From Pseudonocardia ammonioxydans (GTDB taxonomy: Bacteria > Actinomycetota > Actinomycetes > Mycobacteriales > Pseudonocardiaceae), in contig NZ_FOUY01000002.1 of assembly GCF_900115005.1 (NCBI RefSeq), positions 186,001 through 250,000 on the forward strand: a stretch of 64,000 nucleotides of DNA, given 5' to 3'. This document shows positions 28,533 to 37,666 of the stretch, piece after piece (positions within the stretch are counted from its first letter, which is position 1; each line of letters opens with the position of its first letter). Under the pieces are notes generated by a model, which was not told the origin of the DNA, did no database searches, and worked only from the letters and a program-made list of their open reading frames with translations. The translations under genes and the position numbers were made by a program.

Positions 28533-28584
28533 CCCCGAGGGGCACCCTCGTAGCGCCAGGTGCCCCGAGGGTGCCCCTGGGGGC
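28533..28584. repeat. Hairpin-forming 52-bp element, copy 2
   Basis: Direct near-copy of the element at 28381, same orientation, 152 bp away. Placed between convergent genes, so the pair could serve as a bidirectional terminator. Confidence 0.75.
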
Positions 28585-28659
28585 GCAAGGAACGGCGCGC
28601 AACCGGCGCGCGAGGGCAGCGGCGCCGCGCCCGGCTCGCCGGCGCGGAGAGTGCCGGAG

Positions 28660-29787
28660 CTACAGCCGCTCGCCCGACTCCGGGTGGAACAGGTGTAGCC
28701 CCTCGACCGAGGGCGTCAGGGCGATCCGGTCGCCGCGGCGGGTGCCGGAGCGCCCCCCGGTCCGGACGACGACGGCGTCCTGCCCGGACCCGGTCAGCAC
28801 CGCGGAGTCGTCGGACAGGTCCCCGGTCGACTCGGCGAGGGTGCCGTAGAGGAACGCGTCGGAGCCCAGCTCCTCGACGACGTCCACCCGGGCCGGGATG
28901 CCCTCGGTGCCGCTGTCGGTGACCGTCCACTGCTCGGGCCGGATACCCAGCGTCACCTCGGTGATCTGGTGGGTGCCGAGGGTGGCGCGCACGTCGCGCG
29001 GCAGCGCGAGCTCGTGCCCGGCCAGCCGCACCCCACGCTCGGTCAGCGGCACGGTGAACAGGTTCATCGCCGGTGAGCCGATGAACCCGGCCACGAACGC
29101 GTTGGCGGGCCGGTCGTAGAGGTCGGCGGGGGTGGCGAACTGCTGCAGCTTGCCGTCGGCGAGCAGCGCGACCCGGTCTCCCATCGTCATCGCCTCGACC
29201 TGGTCGTGGGTGACGTAGACGGTGGTCACCCCGAGCCGGCGCTGCAGCGCGGCGATCTCGGTACGGGTCGAGACCCGCATCTTCGCGTCGAGGTTCGACA
29301 GCGGCTCGTCCATCAGGAACACCCGCGGCTCCCGCACGATCGCCCGGCCCATCGCGACCCGCTGCCGCTGACCACCGGACAGCGCCCGGGGCTTGCGGTC
29401 CAGGTAGTCGGTGAGCCCGAGGATCGCGGCGGCCTCGCGGACCTTCTCGGCGCGCGCGGACTTCTCGACCCCGGCCATCTTCAGCGGGAAAGCCATGTTC
29501 TCGCCGACGGTCTTGTTCGGGTACAGCGCGTAGTTCTGGAACACCATCGCGATGTCGCGGTCCTTCGACGACACCCCGACCATGTTCTCGCCGTCGATCC
29601 GGATCGAGCCGCCGTCGATCTCCTCGAGCCCGGCCAGCATCCGCAGCGCCGTCGACTTCCCGGAGCCGGACGGCCCGACCAGGACGACGAACTCGCCGTC
29701 GGACACGGTCAGGTCCAGCCGGTCGACCGCGGGCTTGGCCCCCGCGGTGTAGATCCGGCTCGCCTGGTCGAACACCACGTCAGCCAC
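28660..29787 (-). CDS. ABC transporter ATPase, MsmK/UgpC type
   Basis: 375 residues. Walker A GPSGSGKST, Q-loop VFQNYALYP, signature LSGGQRQRVAMGRA, Walker B VFLMDEPLSNLDA, switch THDQVEAM, then C-terminal OB/TOBE repeats that in this family bind regulators and fit carbohydrate importers. Drives the import system encoded just upstream on the same strand. Confidence 0.95.
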   Translation of the reverse strand: MADVVFDQASRIYTAGAKPAVDRLDLTVSDGEFVVLVGPSGSGKSTALRMLAGLEEIDGGSIRIDGENMVGVSSKDRDIAMVFQNYALYPNKTVGENMAFPLKMAGVEKSARAEKVREAAAILGLTDYLDRKPRALSGGQRQRVAMGRAIVREPRVFLMDEPLSNLDAKMRVSTRTEIAALQRRLGVTTVYVTHDQVEAMTMGDRVALLADGKLQQFATPADLYDRPANAFVAGFIGSPAMNLFTVPLTERGVRLAGHELALPRDVRATLGTHQITEVTLGIRPEQWTVTDSGTEGIPARVDVVEELGSDAFLYGTLAESTGDLSDDSAVLTGSGQDAVVVRTGGRSGTRRGDRIALTPSVEGLHLFHPESGERL

Positions 29788-29862
29788 GCCGGGCTCCCCT
29801 CACACGAGACACAGAAGGCACTGAAGTTGTAAAAGGCACAGCAGGAACAGGACTCGGGACAC

Positions 29863-30744
29863 TCACTTGACGGCACCGAAGGACAGGCCCTGGACCAGCT
29901 TGTTCTGCGCGATCCACCCGGCGATGACGACGGGCAGCGCGGCGACCGTGGCCGCGGCGCACAGGCTGGCGAAGTACAGGCCCTCGGAGGTGATGAACCC
30001 GACCAGGTACACCGGCACGGTCGCGGCCCGCGACGCGGTCAGGTTCACGGCGAAGAAGAACTCGTTCCAGCTGAAGATCATGCAGATGAGCGCGGTGGCC
30101 GCCATCCCCGGCGACACGATCGGCAGCACGACCTCGCGCAGCGAGCGGCCCAGCGAGGCGCCGTCCATGCTCGCCGCCTCCAGCAGCTCGCGCGGGACCT
30201 CCAGGAAGAACGAGCGCATCATCCACACCGCGATCGGCAGGTTCATCGCCGTGTACAGGACGATCAGCGTCCAGATGTTGTCGAGCGCGCCCATGTAGTT
30301 CACGACGACGTAGATCGGGACGATCGCCGCGACGACCGGCAGCATCTTCGTCGAGATGAAGAAGAACAGCACGTCCTGGGTCTTCTTCACCGGGCGCAGC
30401 GACAGGGCGAACGCGGCGGGCGTCCCGAGCAGCAGCACCAGCAGCGTCGAGACCACGGTCGCGAACAGCGAGTTGAGCAGGTACGGGCCGACCCCGCCCG
30501 CGAACACCTCGACGAAGTTGTCCAGGGTCGGGGCGAAGAACAGGGTCGGCGGGTCGGTGTAGGCGTCGGCCTCGGTCTTGAACGCGGTGAGCACCATCCA
30601 CAGCACCGGGAAGAAGAACCCGATGCCGACGATCCAGGCGAGCACCGTGAGCAGGGCACCGGAGCCACGCCCGGTCCGTCGCGGCACCGGCGCCGCGGCG
30701 TTCGGGGAGGTGGTGGTCCCGGATGCGGTGGCGGCCGTCATCAC
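29863..30744 (-). CDS. Carbohydrate ABC permease, MalG type
   Basis: 293 residues, six helices, with the EAA loop (MEAASMDGASLGRSLREVVLPIVSP region, here LLEAASMDGASL). Second permease of the importer. Its GTG overlaps the stop of the preceding permease gene (GTGA). Confidence 0.94.
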   Translation of the reverse strand: MMTAATASGTTTSPNAAAPVPRRTGRGSGALLTVLAWIVGIGFFFPVLWMVLTAFKTEADAYTDPPTLFFAPTLDNFVEVFAGGVGPYLLNSLFATVVSTLLVLLLGTPAAFALSLRPVKKTQDVLFFFISTKMLPVVAAIVPIYVVVNYMGALDNIWTLIVLYTAMNLPIAVWMMRSFFLEVPRELLEAASMDGASLGRSLREVVLPIVSPGMAATALICMIFSWNEFFFAVNLTASRAATVPVYLVGFITSEGLYFASLCAAATVAALPVVIAGWIAQNKLVQGLSFGAVK

Positions 30745-31679
30745 GCCTCCTCGGCGGCGGAGAAGCTGCGGAAGATCAGGCGCAGGGCCAGGGTGGCGAC
30801 GATGATCGTCGCGACCACGGTGACCACGCCCATGGCGGCGGACTCACCGATGTCGAAGCCCAGGAACGCCCGCTGGTAGATGTAGAAGGGCAGGTTCGCC
30901 GACGCCGTCCCGGGTCCGCCCTGGGTCATCATGTAGATCGTGTCGAACGTGTTGACCAGGTAGATCGCGCCGAGCACCACGCCCAGCTCGATGAAGCGGC
31001 GCAGGTGCGGCAGCGTCACCTCGCGGAACACGGCGAAGCCGTTCGCCCCGTCCATCCGGGCGGCCTCGAGGACCTCCGCCGGCTGCGAGCCGAGCCCGGC
31101 GAGGATCAGCAGCATCATGAACGGCGTCCACTGCCACACCAGCGCGACGATCACCGCGGCCCGCGGGAACGTCGAGATCCAGTCGGTCTGGTCGGCGCCG
31201 AACGGGCCGAGCACGAAGTTCACCAGGCCGTAGGTCGGGTCGAACATCACCGTCTTCCACAGCAGCGCGCCGGCCACCGGGGTGATCAGGAAGGGGGTGA
31301 TGATGAGGGTCCGGACGATCCCGCGGCCGACGAAAGCGCGGTTGAGCAGCAGCGCGATCGCCAGGCCCAGGATCATCGCGATGAACACCGCGCCCAGCGT
31401 CAGGATGATCGAGTTCAGCGCGACGCCGCGGAACTGCGAGTCGGTGAAGACCGTCGCGTAGTTCTCCAGGCCGACGAAGCGCTGGCTGCCGGGGCGGACC
31501 AGGTTCCAGGACTGCAGCGAGTACCAGATCGTGACCAGGAACGGCAGCTGCGTGACGATGATCGTGAAGATCAGTGCGGGCAGCAGCGGTGCCCGGCGGA
31601 TCCAACCCTCCTTCCGCGCGTTCCCACGCTCGGCCGGCCGTTCGGGCGGGGCCTGCGGCGTCGCCTCCGTGACGGTCAC
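30741..31679 (-). CDS. Carbohydrate ABC permease, MalF type
   Basis: 312 residues, six helices, EAA loop EAARMDGANGFAVFREVTLPHL. Pairs with the MalG-type permease in the membrane. Both ends overlap neighbours by 4 bp, so the binding protein and permeases are one translationally coupled unit. Confidence 0.94.
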   Translation of the reverse strand: MTVTEATPQAPPERPAERGNARKEGWIRRAPLLPALIFTIIVTQLPFLVTIWYSLQSWNLVRPGSQRFVGLENYATVFTDSQFRGVALNSIILTLGAVFIAMILGLAIALLLNRAFVGRGIVRTLIITPFLITPVAGALLWKTVMFDPTYGLVNFVLGPFGADQTDWISTFPRAAVIVALVWQWTPFMMLLILAGLGSQPAEVLEAARMDGANGFAVFREVTLPHLRRFIELGVVLGAIYLVNTFDTIYMMTQGGPGTASANLPFYIYQRAFLGFDIGESAAMGVVTVVATIIVATLALRLIFRSFSAAEEA

Positions 31680-33085
31680 GAGTCGGCTCCTTGCTGCTGG
31701 TAGCTCTCGCCGACGACCTCGGCGTAGTCCTGGGCCTGGTCGAGCGCCTCGTCGGCGCTCTGCTGCCCGGCGATCGCGGCGGAGATCTGCTGACTGACCC
31801 GGGTGCCGAGGTCCTGGAACTCGGGGATGCCGACGAACTGCAGCCCGGTGTAGGGGACCGGGTCACGGGTCGGGCGGTCCTGGTTCGCGGCGTCGATCGC
31901 GGCCCGGGTCTGCGGGGCGTAGGCCTTCGACGCCTCGATGTACTCCGGGATCGCGTAGGTCGACTGCCGCGCACCGGGCGGGACCGAGGTCCAGCCCAGC
32001 TCCTCGCCGACCATGCGCTGGTAGGGCTTCGACGTCATCCAGGACAGGAACTTCCAGGTGGCGTCGACCTGCTCGGGGCCCTTCTCCGCAGTGGTGCGCG
32101 GGATGGCCAGCGCCCACGAGTAGAGCCATCCGGACGGCAGCCCGTCGACGCCGGTCGGGGCGGGCGCGTAGCCGACGTCGCCGACGACGCGCGACTCGTC
32201 GGGGTTCTCCAGCAGGCCGGCGGCGACGGTGGCGTCGAACCACATCGCGGTGTTGCCCTGGCTGAACTGGGTGCCGCACTCGGAGAACCCGGAGCCGGCG
32301 GCGCCAGGCTGGCCGTCCCGGCGGACCAGGTCGACGTAGAAGTTCACGGCCTCGCGGACCTCGGGCGAGGTCAGCTGGGCGTTCCACTGCTCGTCGTACC
32401 AGCGGCCGCCGAACGAGTTGATCATCGCGCCGACCGGGGCCATGACCTCGCCCCAGCCCGGCTTGCCGCGCAGGCAGATCCCGGCCCGGTTCTGCTCCCG
32501 GTCGGTGAGCCGGTCGGCGAACCCGGCGACCTGCTCCCAGGTCGGGTTCGGCGGCATCGTCAGCCCCGCCTCGGCGAAGAGGTCCTTGCGGTACATCAGG
32601 AACGCCGACTCGCCGTAGAACGGCACCGAGTACATGTGCCCGTCCGGCCCGGAGAGTGCGTTGCGGATGCTGGGCGTGAAGTCGTCGCGGTCGTAGCCCG
32701 GCGTCTGTGCCATCAGCGGGTCGAGGTCGACCAGCCAGCCGTTGCGGGCCCACTGCGGGGTCTCGTAGTTGCTGATCATGACGGCGTCGAACTCGTCGCC
32801 GCCGGTGGCGACCGACGCGGTGATCTTCGCCCGGGCCTCGTTCTCGGAGAGGCTGACGAACCGGAGCTTGATGTCCGGGTTCTCCGCCTCGAACCGCGGG
32901 CTGAGCTCGATCGCGTCCTCCATCTGCGGGTTGGACACGATCGCGATGGTCACCGTGCGGGCGCCCTCGGGCAGCCCCAGCGTGCCGGCCCCGGCGCAGC
33001 CGGAGAGGACCAGCGAGAGCGCGGCCAGCAACGCGGCGGCGATGCGCCCCCCGCGTCGGCGGCTCGGGACGGTCCTGGCGGTCAC
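31676..33085 (-). CDS. Extracellular sugar-binding lipoprotein of the ABC importer
   Basis: 469 residues from GTG 33085. Signal peptide with lipobox (ALLAALSLVLSGCAG), then a family-1 solute-binding fold (TVTIAIVSNPQMEDAIELSPRFEAENPDIKL, YSVPFYGESAFLMYRKDLF). Substrate is probably a sugar or polyol: in closely similar operons (MsmK-type ATPase) sorbitol/mannitol is common, but this cannot be read from the sequence. Longer frames start upstream of the promoter and were rejected. Confidence 0.9.
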   Translation of the reverse strand: MTARTVPSRRRGGRIAAALLAALSLVLSGCAGAGTLGLPEGARTVTIAIVSNPQMEDAIELSPRFEAENPDIKLRFVSLSENEARAKITASVATGGDEFDAVMISNYETPQWARNGWLVDLDPLMAQTPGYDRDDFTPSIRNALSGPDGHMYSVPFYGESAFLMYRKDLFAEAGLTMPPNPTWEQVAGFADRLTDREQNRAGICLRGKPGWGEVMAPVGAMINSFGGRWYDEQWNAQLTSPEVREAVNFYVDLVRRDGQPGAAGSGFSECGTQFSQGNTAMWFDATVAAGLLENPDESRVVGDVGYAPAPTGVDGLPSGWLYSWALAIPRTTAEKGPEQVDATWKFLSWMTSKPYQRMVGEELGWTSVPPGARQSTYAIPEYIEASKAYAPQTRAAIDAANQDRPTRDPVPYTGLQFVGIPEFQDLGTRVSQQISAAIAGQQSADEALDQAQDYAEVVGESYQQQGADS

Positions 33086-33189
33086 GTCGGCAGGTTCCGT
33101 TCGGCTGGGCCGTTCTCCACGGCGCTCTCCTCGTCCTCGAGGGCTACGATTGCTGTGATTCTGCACACGTCCGTTCGGCGGACTCAAGT

Positions 33190-33231
33190 ACGGTAGGCGT
33201 GAAGTAACCGCTTGCGCAACCGCTTGCTTGT
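33190..33231. promoter_or_regulatory. LacI-family operator shared by the importer and its regulator
   Basis: GCTTGCGCAACC (33210-33221) contains the palindrome TTGCGCAA, the typical LacI-family core, and a second half-site CGCTTGC follows. On the minus strand TTGCGC (33219-33214) serves as -35 and TACCGT (33195-33190) as -10 with an 18-bp spacer, so a bound repressor would block the importer promoter. TACTCT at 33231 is a likely -10 for the regulator. Confidence 0.65.
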
Positions 33232-33287
33232 ACTCTGTGCCCGTTCCGTGACAGGAGTTCAGTCGAAGGAGGTGTGCGATCGCGACC

Positions 33288-34268
33288 ATGGCCGAGGTCG
33301 CCCGGCTGGCCGGGGTCTCCACCGCGACCGTCTCGCACGTCCTCAACGGCACCCGGCCGGTGCGCGAGCAGACCCGCCGGCAGGTCCTCGCCGCCGTCGA
33401 GCAGGCCCGCTACACGCCGAACGCCGCCGCCCGGTCGCTGGCGACCTCCCGCACACGCACGCTCGGGCTCGCGCTCTCGGCGATCTCGAACCCGTACCTC
33501 GGGGAGCTGCTGCACGCGATCGAGGACGAGTCCGCCGCGGCCGGCTACACGTTGCTGCTCACCGACCCGCACGACGACCCCGGCTACGAGGCGACCGCCG
33601 TCGCCCGGCTGCGCAGCCGGGTCGACGGCGTCCTGCTCGCCCCGTCCGCGGACTCCGGGCGCACGCTGGACGCCCTGGCCGCGCAGAAGGTGCCGACCGT
33701 GCTCGTCGACCGGATGCTCGGCGTCGCCCACGACGAGGTCGGGGCCGAGAACGTCGAGCCGGTCGCGGGGCTCGTCGAGCACCTTGCCGCGGCCGGACAC
33801 ACCCGGATCGGGTTCGTCGCCGGGCACGCTGGGCTCGCCACGACCGTGGAGCGGCTCGACGGCTACCGGCTCGGACTGCAGCGCGCCGGACTGGGTCCGC
33901 CCCGGGTCGTCGAGGGGCACTCCGAGGCCGAACCGGCCCGCCGCGCCGTCCGGGAACTGCTGGCCGCGCCCGACCGGCCCACCGCGCTGGTCACCGGGAA
34001 CAACGCCATGACGATCGGTGTGGTCCAGGCGCTGCACGAGTCCGGGCTGCGGGTCCCCGGCGACGTCGCGCTCGCCGCGTTCGACGACTTCCCCTGGGCC
34101 GACGCGTTCAGCCCGCGCCTGACCGTGGTCGCGCAGCCGTTCGCCGAGATCGGCCGGGAGGCGGTGCGGATGCTGCTGGCACGGATGGAATCACCCGGCA
34201 CCGCGCCGCGCTCGGTGCGGCTGCCCACCCGGTTCGTGCACCGGGACTCCTGCGGCTGCACGTCGTGA
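33288..34268 (+). CDS. LacI-family transcriptional regulator
   Basis: 326 residues from ATG 33288. N-terminal HTH (EVARLAGVSTATVSHVLNGTRPV) and hinge, then the periplasmic-binding-like effector domain ending VHRDSCGC. Divergent from the importer and with a matching operator, so most likely its repressor. The first HTH residues usually seen (T-I/M-x-x-V-A) start before this ATG, and the AAGGAGG at 33266-33272 is 15 nt away from it; an in-frame ATC at 33279 has ideal spacing. Confidence 0.92.
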   Translation: MAEVARLAGVSTATVSHVLNGTRPVREQTRRQVLAAVEQARYTPNAAARSLATSRTRTLGLALSAISNPYLGELLHAIEDESAAAGYTLLLTDPHDDPGYEATAVARLRSRVDGVLLAPSADSGRTLDALAAQKVPTVLVDRMLGVAHDEVGAENVEPVAGLVEHLAAAGHTRIGFVAGHAGLATTVERLDGYRLGLQRAGLGPPRVVEGHSEAEPARRAVRELLAAPDRPTALVTGNNAMTIGVVQALHESGLRVPGDVALAAFDDFPWADAFSPRLTVVAQPFAEIGREAVRMLLARMESPGTAPRSVRLPTRFVHRDSCGCTS

Positions 34269-34300
34269 CGCGTGCCGCAATTGACCCCGGTGCCGCCGTT

Positions 34301-34351
34301 GAGCCCGGGACCGCTGGTGAGCCCGGGACCGCTGGTGAGCCCGGGACCGTG
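34301..34351. repeat. 18-bp tandem repeat after the LacI gene
   Basis: GAGCCCGGGACCGCTGGT repeated exactly twice (34301, 34319) plus a partial third unit, in the gap between the convergent LacI and ligC genes. Confidence 0.85.
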
Positions 34352-34359
34352 CCGCGGTG

Positions 34360-35430
34360 TCAGCCCTTGCTCGCCAGCACCTCGCCGAGGTCGAAGCGCA
34401 CCGGGTGCTCCAGCTGGGCGTAGGTGCAGGACCCGGGGTCGCGGTCCGGGCGCCACCGCACGAACTGCGTGGTGTGCCGGAAGCGGGCGCCCTCCATGTA
34501 GTCGTAGCGCACCTCCACGACCCGCTCCGGGCGCAGCGGCACGAACGACAGGTCCTTGCCCGAGTTCCACCGGCTCGTCTCGGACTTGCGCGGCGTCCGC
34601 TCGCCCTGGAGCTGCTTGGCCCACGCCCACGGGTGCTCGTCGAAGTCGGTCACCAGCGGCTGCAGCTCGGTCATCAGCTCCCGGCGCCGCGCCATCGTGA
34701 ACGCGCCGACCACGCCCACCGAGACCAGCACACCGCGCTCGTCGTGCAGCCCGAGCAGCAGCGACCCGACGGCGTCCGGACCGGACTTGTGCACCCGGTA
34801 CCCGGCGACGACGCAGTCGGCGGTGCGCTCGTGCTTGACCTTGGTCATCACCCGCTTGTCCGGCTCGTAGACCCCCGCCGGGTCCTTGACGATCAGCCCG
34901 TCCAGCCCGGCGCCCTCGAACCTCTCGAACCAGTCCCGGGCGGTGCCGGTGTCGGAGGTGATCGGGGTGACGTGCACCGGTGCCGTCGCGTCGGCGAGTG
35001 CCCGTTCCAGCAGCTCCCGGCGCTCGGCGAACGGGCGGCCGGTGAGGTCGTCGTCGCCCAGTGCCAGCAGGTCGAACGCGACGAACGAGGCCGGGGTCTC
35101 GCTCGCGAGCAGCGCGACCCGGCTGGCCGCGGGGTGCACGCGCTGCTGCAGCGCCTCGAAGTCGAGCCGGTTGTTCACCCGGTCGGCGACGACGATCTCC
35201 CCGTCGATCACCGCGCGCGCCGGGAAGTGCTGCTGCACCGCCTCGACGACGTCGGGGAAGTAGCGGGTCATCGGCCGTTCGTTGCGGGAGCCGATCTCGA
35301 CCTCGTCGCCGTCGCGGAAGACGATCGAGCGGAAGCCGTCCCACTTGGGTTCGTACAGCTTCCCGTCGGGGATCGACGACGCGGGCTTGGCCAGCATCGG
35401 CTTCACCGGAGGCATCACGGGCAGGTCCAC
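34360..35430 (-). CDS. ligC: ATP-dependent DNA ligase LigC
   Basis: 356 residues from GTG 35430, with AGAGGAG about ten bases upstream. Starts DLPVMPPVKPMLAK like mycobacterial LigC; adenylylation lysine in EPKWDGFR (Lys29), then SRNERPMTRYFP, VIDGEIVV, GLIVKDP and the OB-fold region. In mycobacteria LigC works with Prim-PolC in excision repair; that partner is encoded 0.9 kb away on the same strand. No Ku gene is in the window. Confidence 0.9.
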   Translation of the reverse strand: MDLPVMPPVKPMLAKPASSIPDGKLYEPKWDGFRSIVFRDGDEVEIGSRNERPMTRYFPDVVEAVQQHFPARAVIDGEIVVADRVNNRLDFEALQQRVHPAASRVALLASETPASFVAFDLLALGDDDLTGRPFAERRELLERALADATAPVHVTPITSDTGTARDWFERFEGAGLDGLIVKDPAGVYEPDKRVMTKVKHERTADCVVAGYRVHKSGPDAVGSLLLGLHDERGVLVSVGVVGAFTMARRRELMTELQPLVTDFDEHPWAWAKQLQGERTPRKSETSRWNSGKDLSFVPLRPERVVEVRYDYMEGARFRHTTQFVRWRPDRDPGSCTYAQLEHPVRFDLGEVLASKG

Positions 35431-35563
35431 AGCGGGCAGTCTCCTCTCGGGGCGGGGCGACGGGCATCCCGGATCGCCCGTACGGGGTGGACCGTCCGGG
35501 CCGGCGGAACTGATCGGGGCGGCGGGCGGCTCGGTGTCGCACCGGTCCGCGGCGCGTGGTCGG

Positions 35564-36133
35564 ATGGTGCCCGTGGGACGCCTGCCCGATCGCGACGAGC
35601 TGGAACGTGCCCGCGGGCGGACGATCCCCGACGTGCTGCCCGGGCCGGGTGACCCGCCCCTGCGGGTGCTGTTCTGCGGGATCAACCCCGGCCTGGTGTC
35701 CGCGGCGACCGGGCACCACTTCGCGCGCCCGGGCAACCGGTTCTGGCCGGTGCTGCACGAGTCGGGGTTCACCCCGCGCCTGCTGCGCCCGGACGAGCAG
35801 GACGAGCTCGCGAGGTGCGGGCTGGGGATCACCAACATGGCGCCGCGGGCGACCGCCCGGGCCGACGAGCTCACCGACGACGAGCTGGTCGCCGGCGGGC
35901 AGCGGCTGCGCGAGCTGGTCGGCGAGCACCGCCCGGACCGGCTGGCGGTGGTCGGGATCGGGGCCTACCGGACCGCGTTCGGCCGGCGTGACGCCGTGGT
36001 GGGGGAGCAGGACGAGCGGCTCGGCGGCACCGGGGTCTGGGTGCTGCCCAACCCGTCCGGGCTCAACGCGCACTGGTCCCGGGCGGCGATGGTGGCCGAG
36101 TTCGCCCGGCTCCGCGCGGTCGCCGGGGGCTGA
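35564..36133 (+). CDS. mug: Mug-type G:T/U mismatch-specific DNA glycosylase
   Basis: 189 residues from ATG 35564 (GTG 35573 also possible). Active-site motif GINPGLVSAATGHHFARPGN and C-terminal NPSGLNAHW identify the MUG/TDG branch of uracil-DNA glycosylases. Creates abasic sites at mismatched or damaged bases. Placed between ligC and primC on the opposite strand, making a plausible excision-repair group. Confidence 0.92.
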   Translation: MVPVGRLPDRDELERARGRTIPDVLPGPGDPPLRVLFCGINPGLVSAATGHHFARPGNRFWPVLHESGFTPRLLRPDEQDELARCGLGITNMAPRATARADELTDDELVAGGQRLRELVGEHRPDRLAVVGIGAYRTAFGRRDAVVGEQDERLGGTGVWVLPNPSGLNAHWSRAAMVAEFARLRAVAGG

Positions 36134-36157
36134 GCTCCCGGGCTCCGCCGGGGTGGC

Positions 36158-36340
36158 TCAGCCGTCCGGCGCGCTCGCCGCGAGGAACAGCCCGGCGAGC
36201 AGGCCGATGACGAGGAACAGCCCCAGCCACCACGCGGCGCCGGTCAGCGTCCAGACCGCCGTGCCGATCACCAGGCCGCCGCCGACGCCGTAGCCGACGC
36301 GCTGCAGCCGCTGCTTGCGGTGCTCGTCCATGCCGGTCAC
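36158..36340 (-). CDS. Small two-helix membrane protein, coupled to primC
   Basis: 60 residues. A charged start (DEHRKQRLQRVG) precedes two hydrophobic helices ([36 protein letters not shown]). GTG 36340 overlaps the primC stop (GTGA). No family recognised. Confidence 0.65.
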   Translation of the reverse strand: MTGMDEHRKQRLQRVGYGVGGGLVIGTAVWTLTGAAWWLGLFLVIGLLAGLFLAASAPDG

Positions 36341-37311
36341 GCCTCCCGGTCGAGATCGGGCAGGTCCGGGGGCGCGGCGCCGTCCCGGTCGTCGCGGTCG
36401 GCCCACTCCAGCAGCGGGTCGATCGTGAACACCGCCTCGTCGATCCCGGCGTGCAGGTCGCCCAGCTCGGCGTAGCGGGCCGGCATCGTGGCGATCGTGA
36501 AGTCGCCCGGCTCGCAGTCGTCGATCTCGTCCCAGCGGACGGGGGCCGACACCCGCGCGTCCGGGGTGCCGCGCACCGAGTAGGCGCAGGCGATCGTGTG
36601 GTCGCGGGCGTTCTGGTTGTAGTCGACGAAGATCTTCGACGGGTCCCGGTCCTTGCGCCACCACGACAGGTCCACGCGGTCGCAGCGCCGCCCGACCTCG
36701 CGGGCGAAGGCGTGCGCGGCCCGGCGGACCTCGGCGAACCCGTGCTCGGGCGGGATCCGGACGTAGACGTGCAGCCCGGACCCGCCGGAGGTCTTGGGGA
36801 AACCGGTGGCCCCGAGCTCGTCGAGCACCTCGTGCACCACGCCGGCCACTCGTCGGACGTCGGACCACGACGCGTCGGGCATCGGGTCGAGGTCGATCCG
36901 CCACTCGTCGGGGGACTCGACGTCGGCGGCGCGGGAGTTCCACGGGTGGAACTCCACGGTGGACATCTGCACTGCCCAGACCACGTCGGCGACGTGGCCG
37001 ACGCAGAGCTCGTCGGCGGTGCGGTTCCAGCGCGGGAAGTGCACGCGCACGGTGCGGACCCAGTCCGGCGCGCCGCGCGGCAGCCGCTTCTGGTGCACCT
37101 TCTCGCCGGTGACGCCGGTCGGGAAGCGGTGCAGCATGCACGGCCGGTCGCGCAGCGCGCGCACGACCCCGTCCCCGACGGAGGTGTAGTACGCGGCCAG
37201 GTCCCGCTTGGTCTCGCCGCGGGCCGGGAAGTAGACCCGGTCCGGGCTGGACAGGCGCACGACGCGGTCGCCGATCGTCAGCTCGACCGGTTCCCCCGCG
37301 CCCGCGGCCAT
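36337..37311 (-). CDS. primC: Prim-PolC/LigD-type polymerase domain (AEP primase-polymerase)
   Basis: 324 residues. Archaeo-eukaryotic-primase fold of the LigD PolDom type: metal-binding aspartates in RIDLDPMP, nucleotide-binding SGGSGLHVYVRIP, and WWRKDRDPSKIFVDYNQNARDHTIA. No ligase or nuclease domain is attached, so it is the stand-alone form that partners LigC. Fills short gaps with ribonucleotides during repair in mycobacteria. Confidence 0.9.
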   Translation of the reverse strand: MAAGAGEPVELTIGDRVVRLSSPDRVYFPARGETKRDLAAYYTSVGDGVVRALRDRPCMLHRFPTGVTGEKVHQKRLPRGAPDWVRTVRVHFPRWNRTADELCVGHVADVVWAVQMSTVEFHPWNSRAADVESPDEWRIDLDPMPDASWSDVRRVAGVVHEVLDELGATGFPKTSGGSGLHVYVRIPPEHGFAEVRRAAHAFAREVGRRCDRVDLSWWRKDRDPSKIFVDYNQNARDHTIACAYSVRGTPDARVSAPVRWDEIDDCEPGDFTIATMPARYAELGDLHAGIDEAVFTIDPLLEWADRDDRDGAAPPDLPDLDREA

Positions 37312-37322
37312 GCGAGGTCCGT

Positions 37323-37583
37323 TCAGTGGCGCCAGCTGCGCCGCTTGTAGATCGGGTACGCCACGGCGCCGATCAGGCAGACCAGCGCCGGGATCGCCAT
37401 GTAGAGGAACTCGGTCCAGGAGATCGAGTGCCCGATCATGAACAGCAGCAGGATGATGCCGGTCAGCCCCGCGGCGATCGGGAGGCCCTTGGTGAAGTTC
37501 TGGTGCCAGCCCCAGTCGACCGAGGGCTCCTCCTCGGGGTCGACACCCGAACGGATCGCGACCTCGCGTGTCTTGCTCGCCAC
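37323..37583 (-). CDS. DUF2631 family membrane protein
   Basis: 86 residues: hydrophilic start with an acidic patch (DPEEEPSVDWGWHQNF), then two hydrophobic helices and a basic end (YKRRSWRH). Matches the DUF2631 pattern, an actinobacterial family commonly next to dxr, as here. Function unknown. Confidence 0.85.
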   Translation of the reverse strand: MASKTREVAIRSGVDPEEEPSVDWGWHQNFTKGLPIAAGLTGIILLLFMIGHSISWTEFLYMAIPALVCLIGAVAYPIYKRRSWRH

Positions 37584-37666
37584 GTGCTTCCTCCTGCTAC
37601 GACCGATTCGACCACCTGGCGGTCGGGGTCATCGTCGCACAGCCGGGCGGCGGAGGATGATGTGCG

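Noticed and set aside
31691..33196. 501-codon plus-strand frame opposite the sugar-binding protein
   Set aside because: The minus strand has a lipobox and a solute-binding fold; the plus frame is an antisense shadow.
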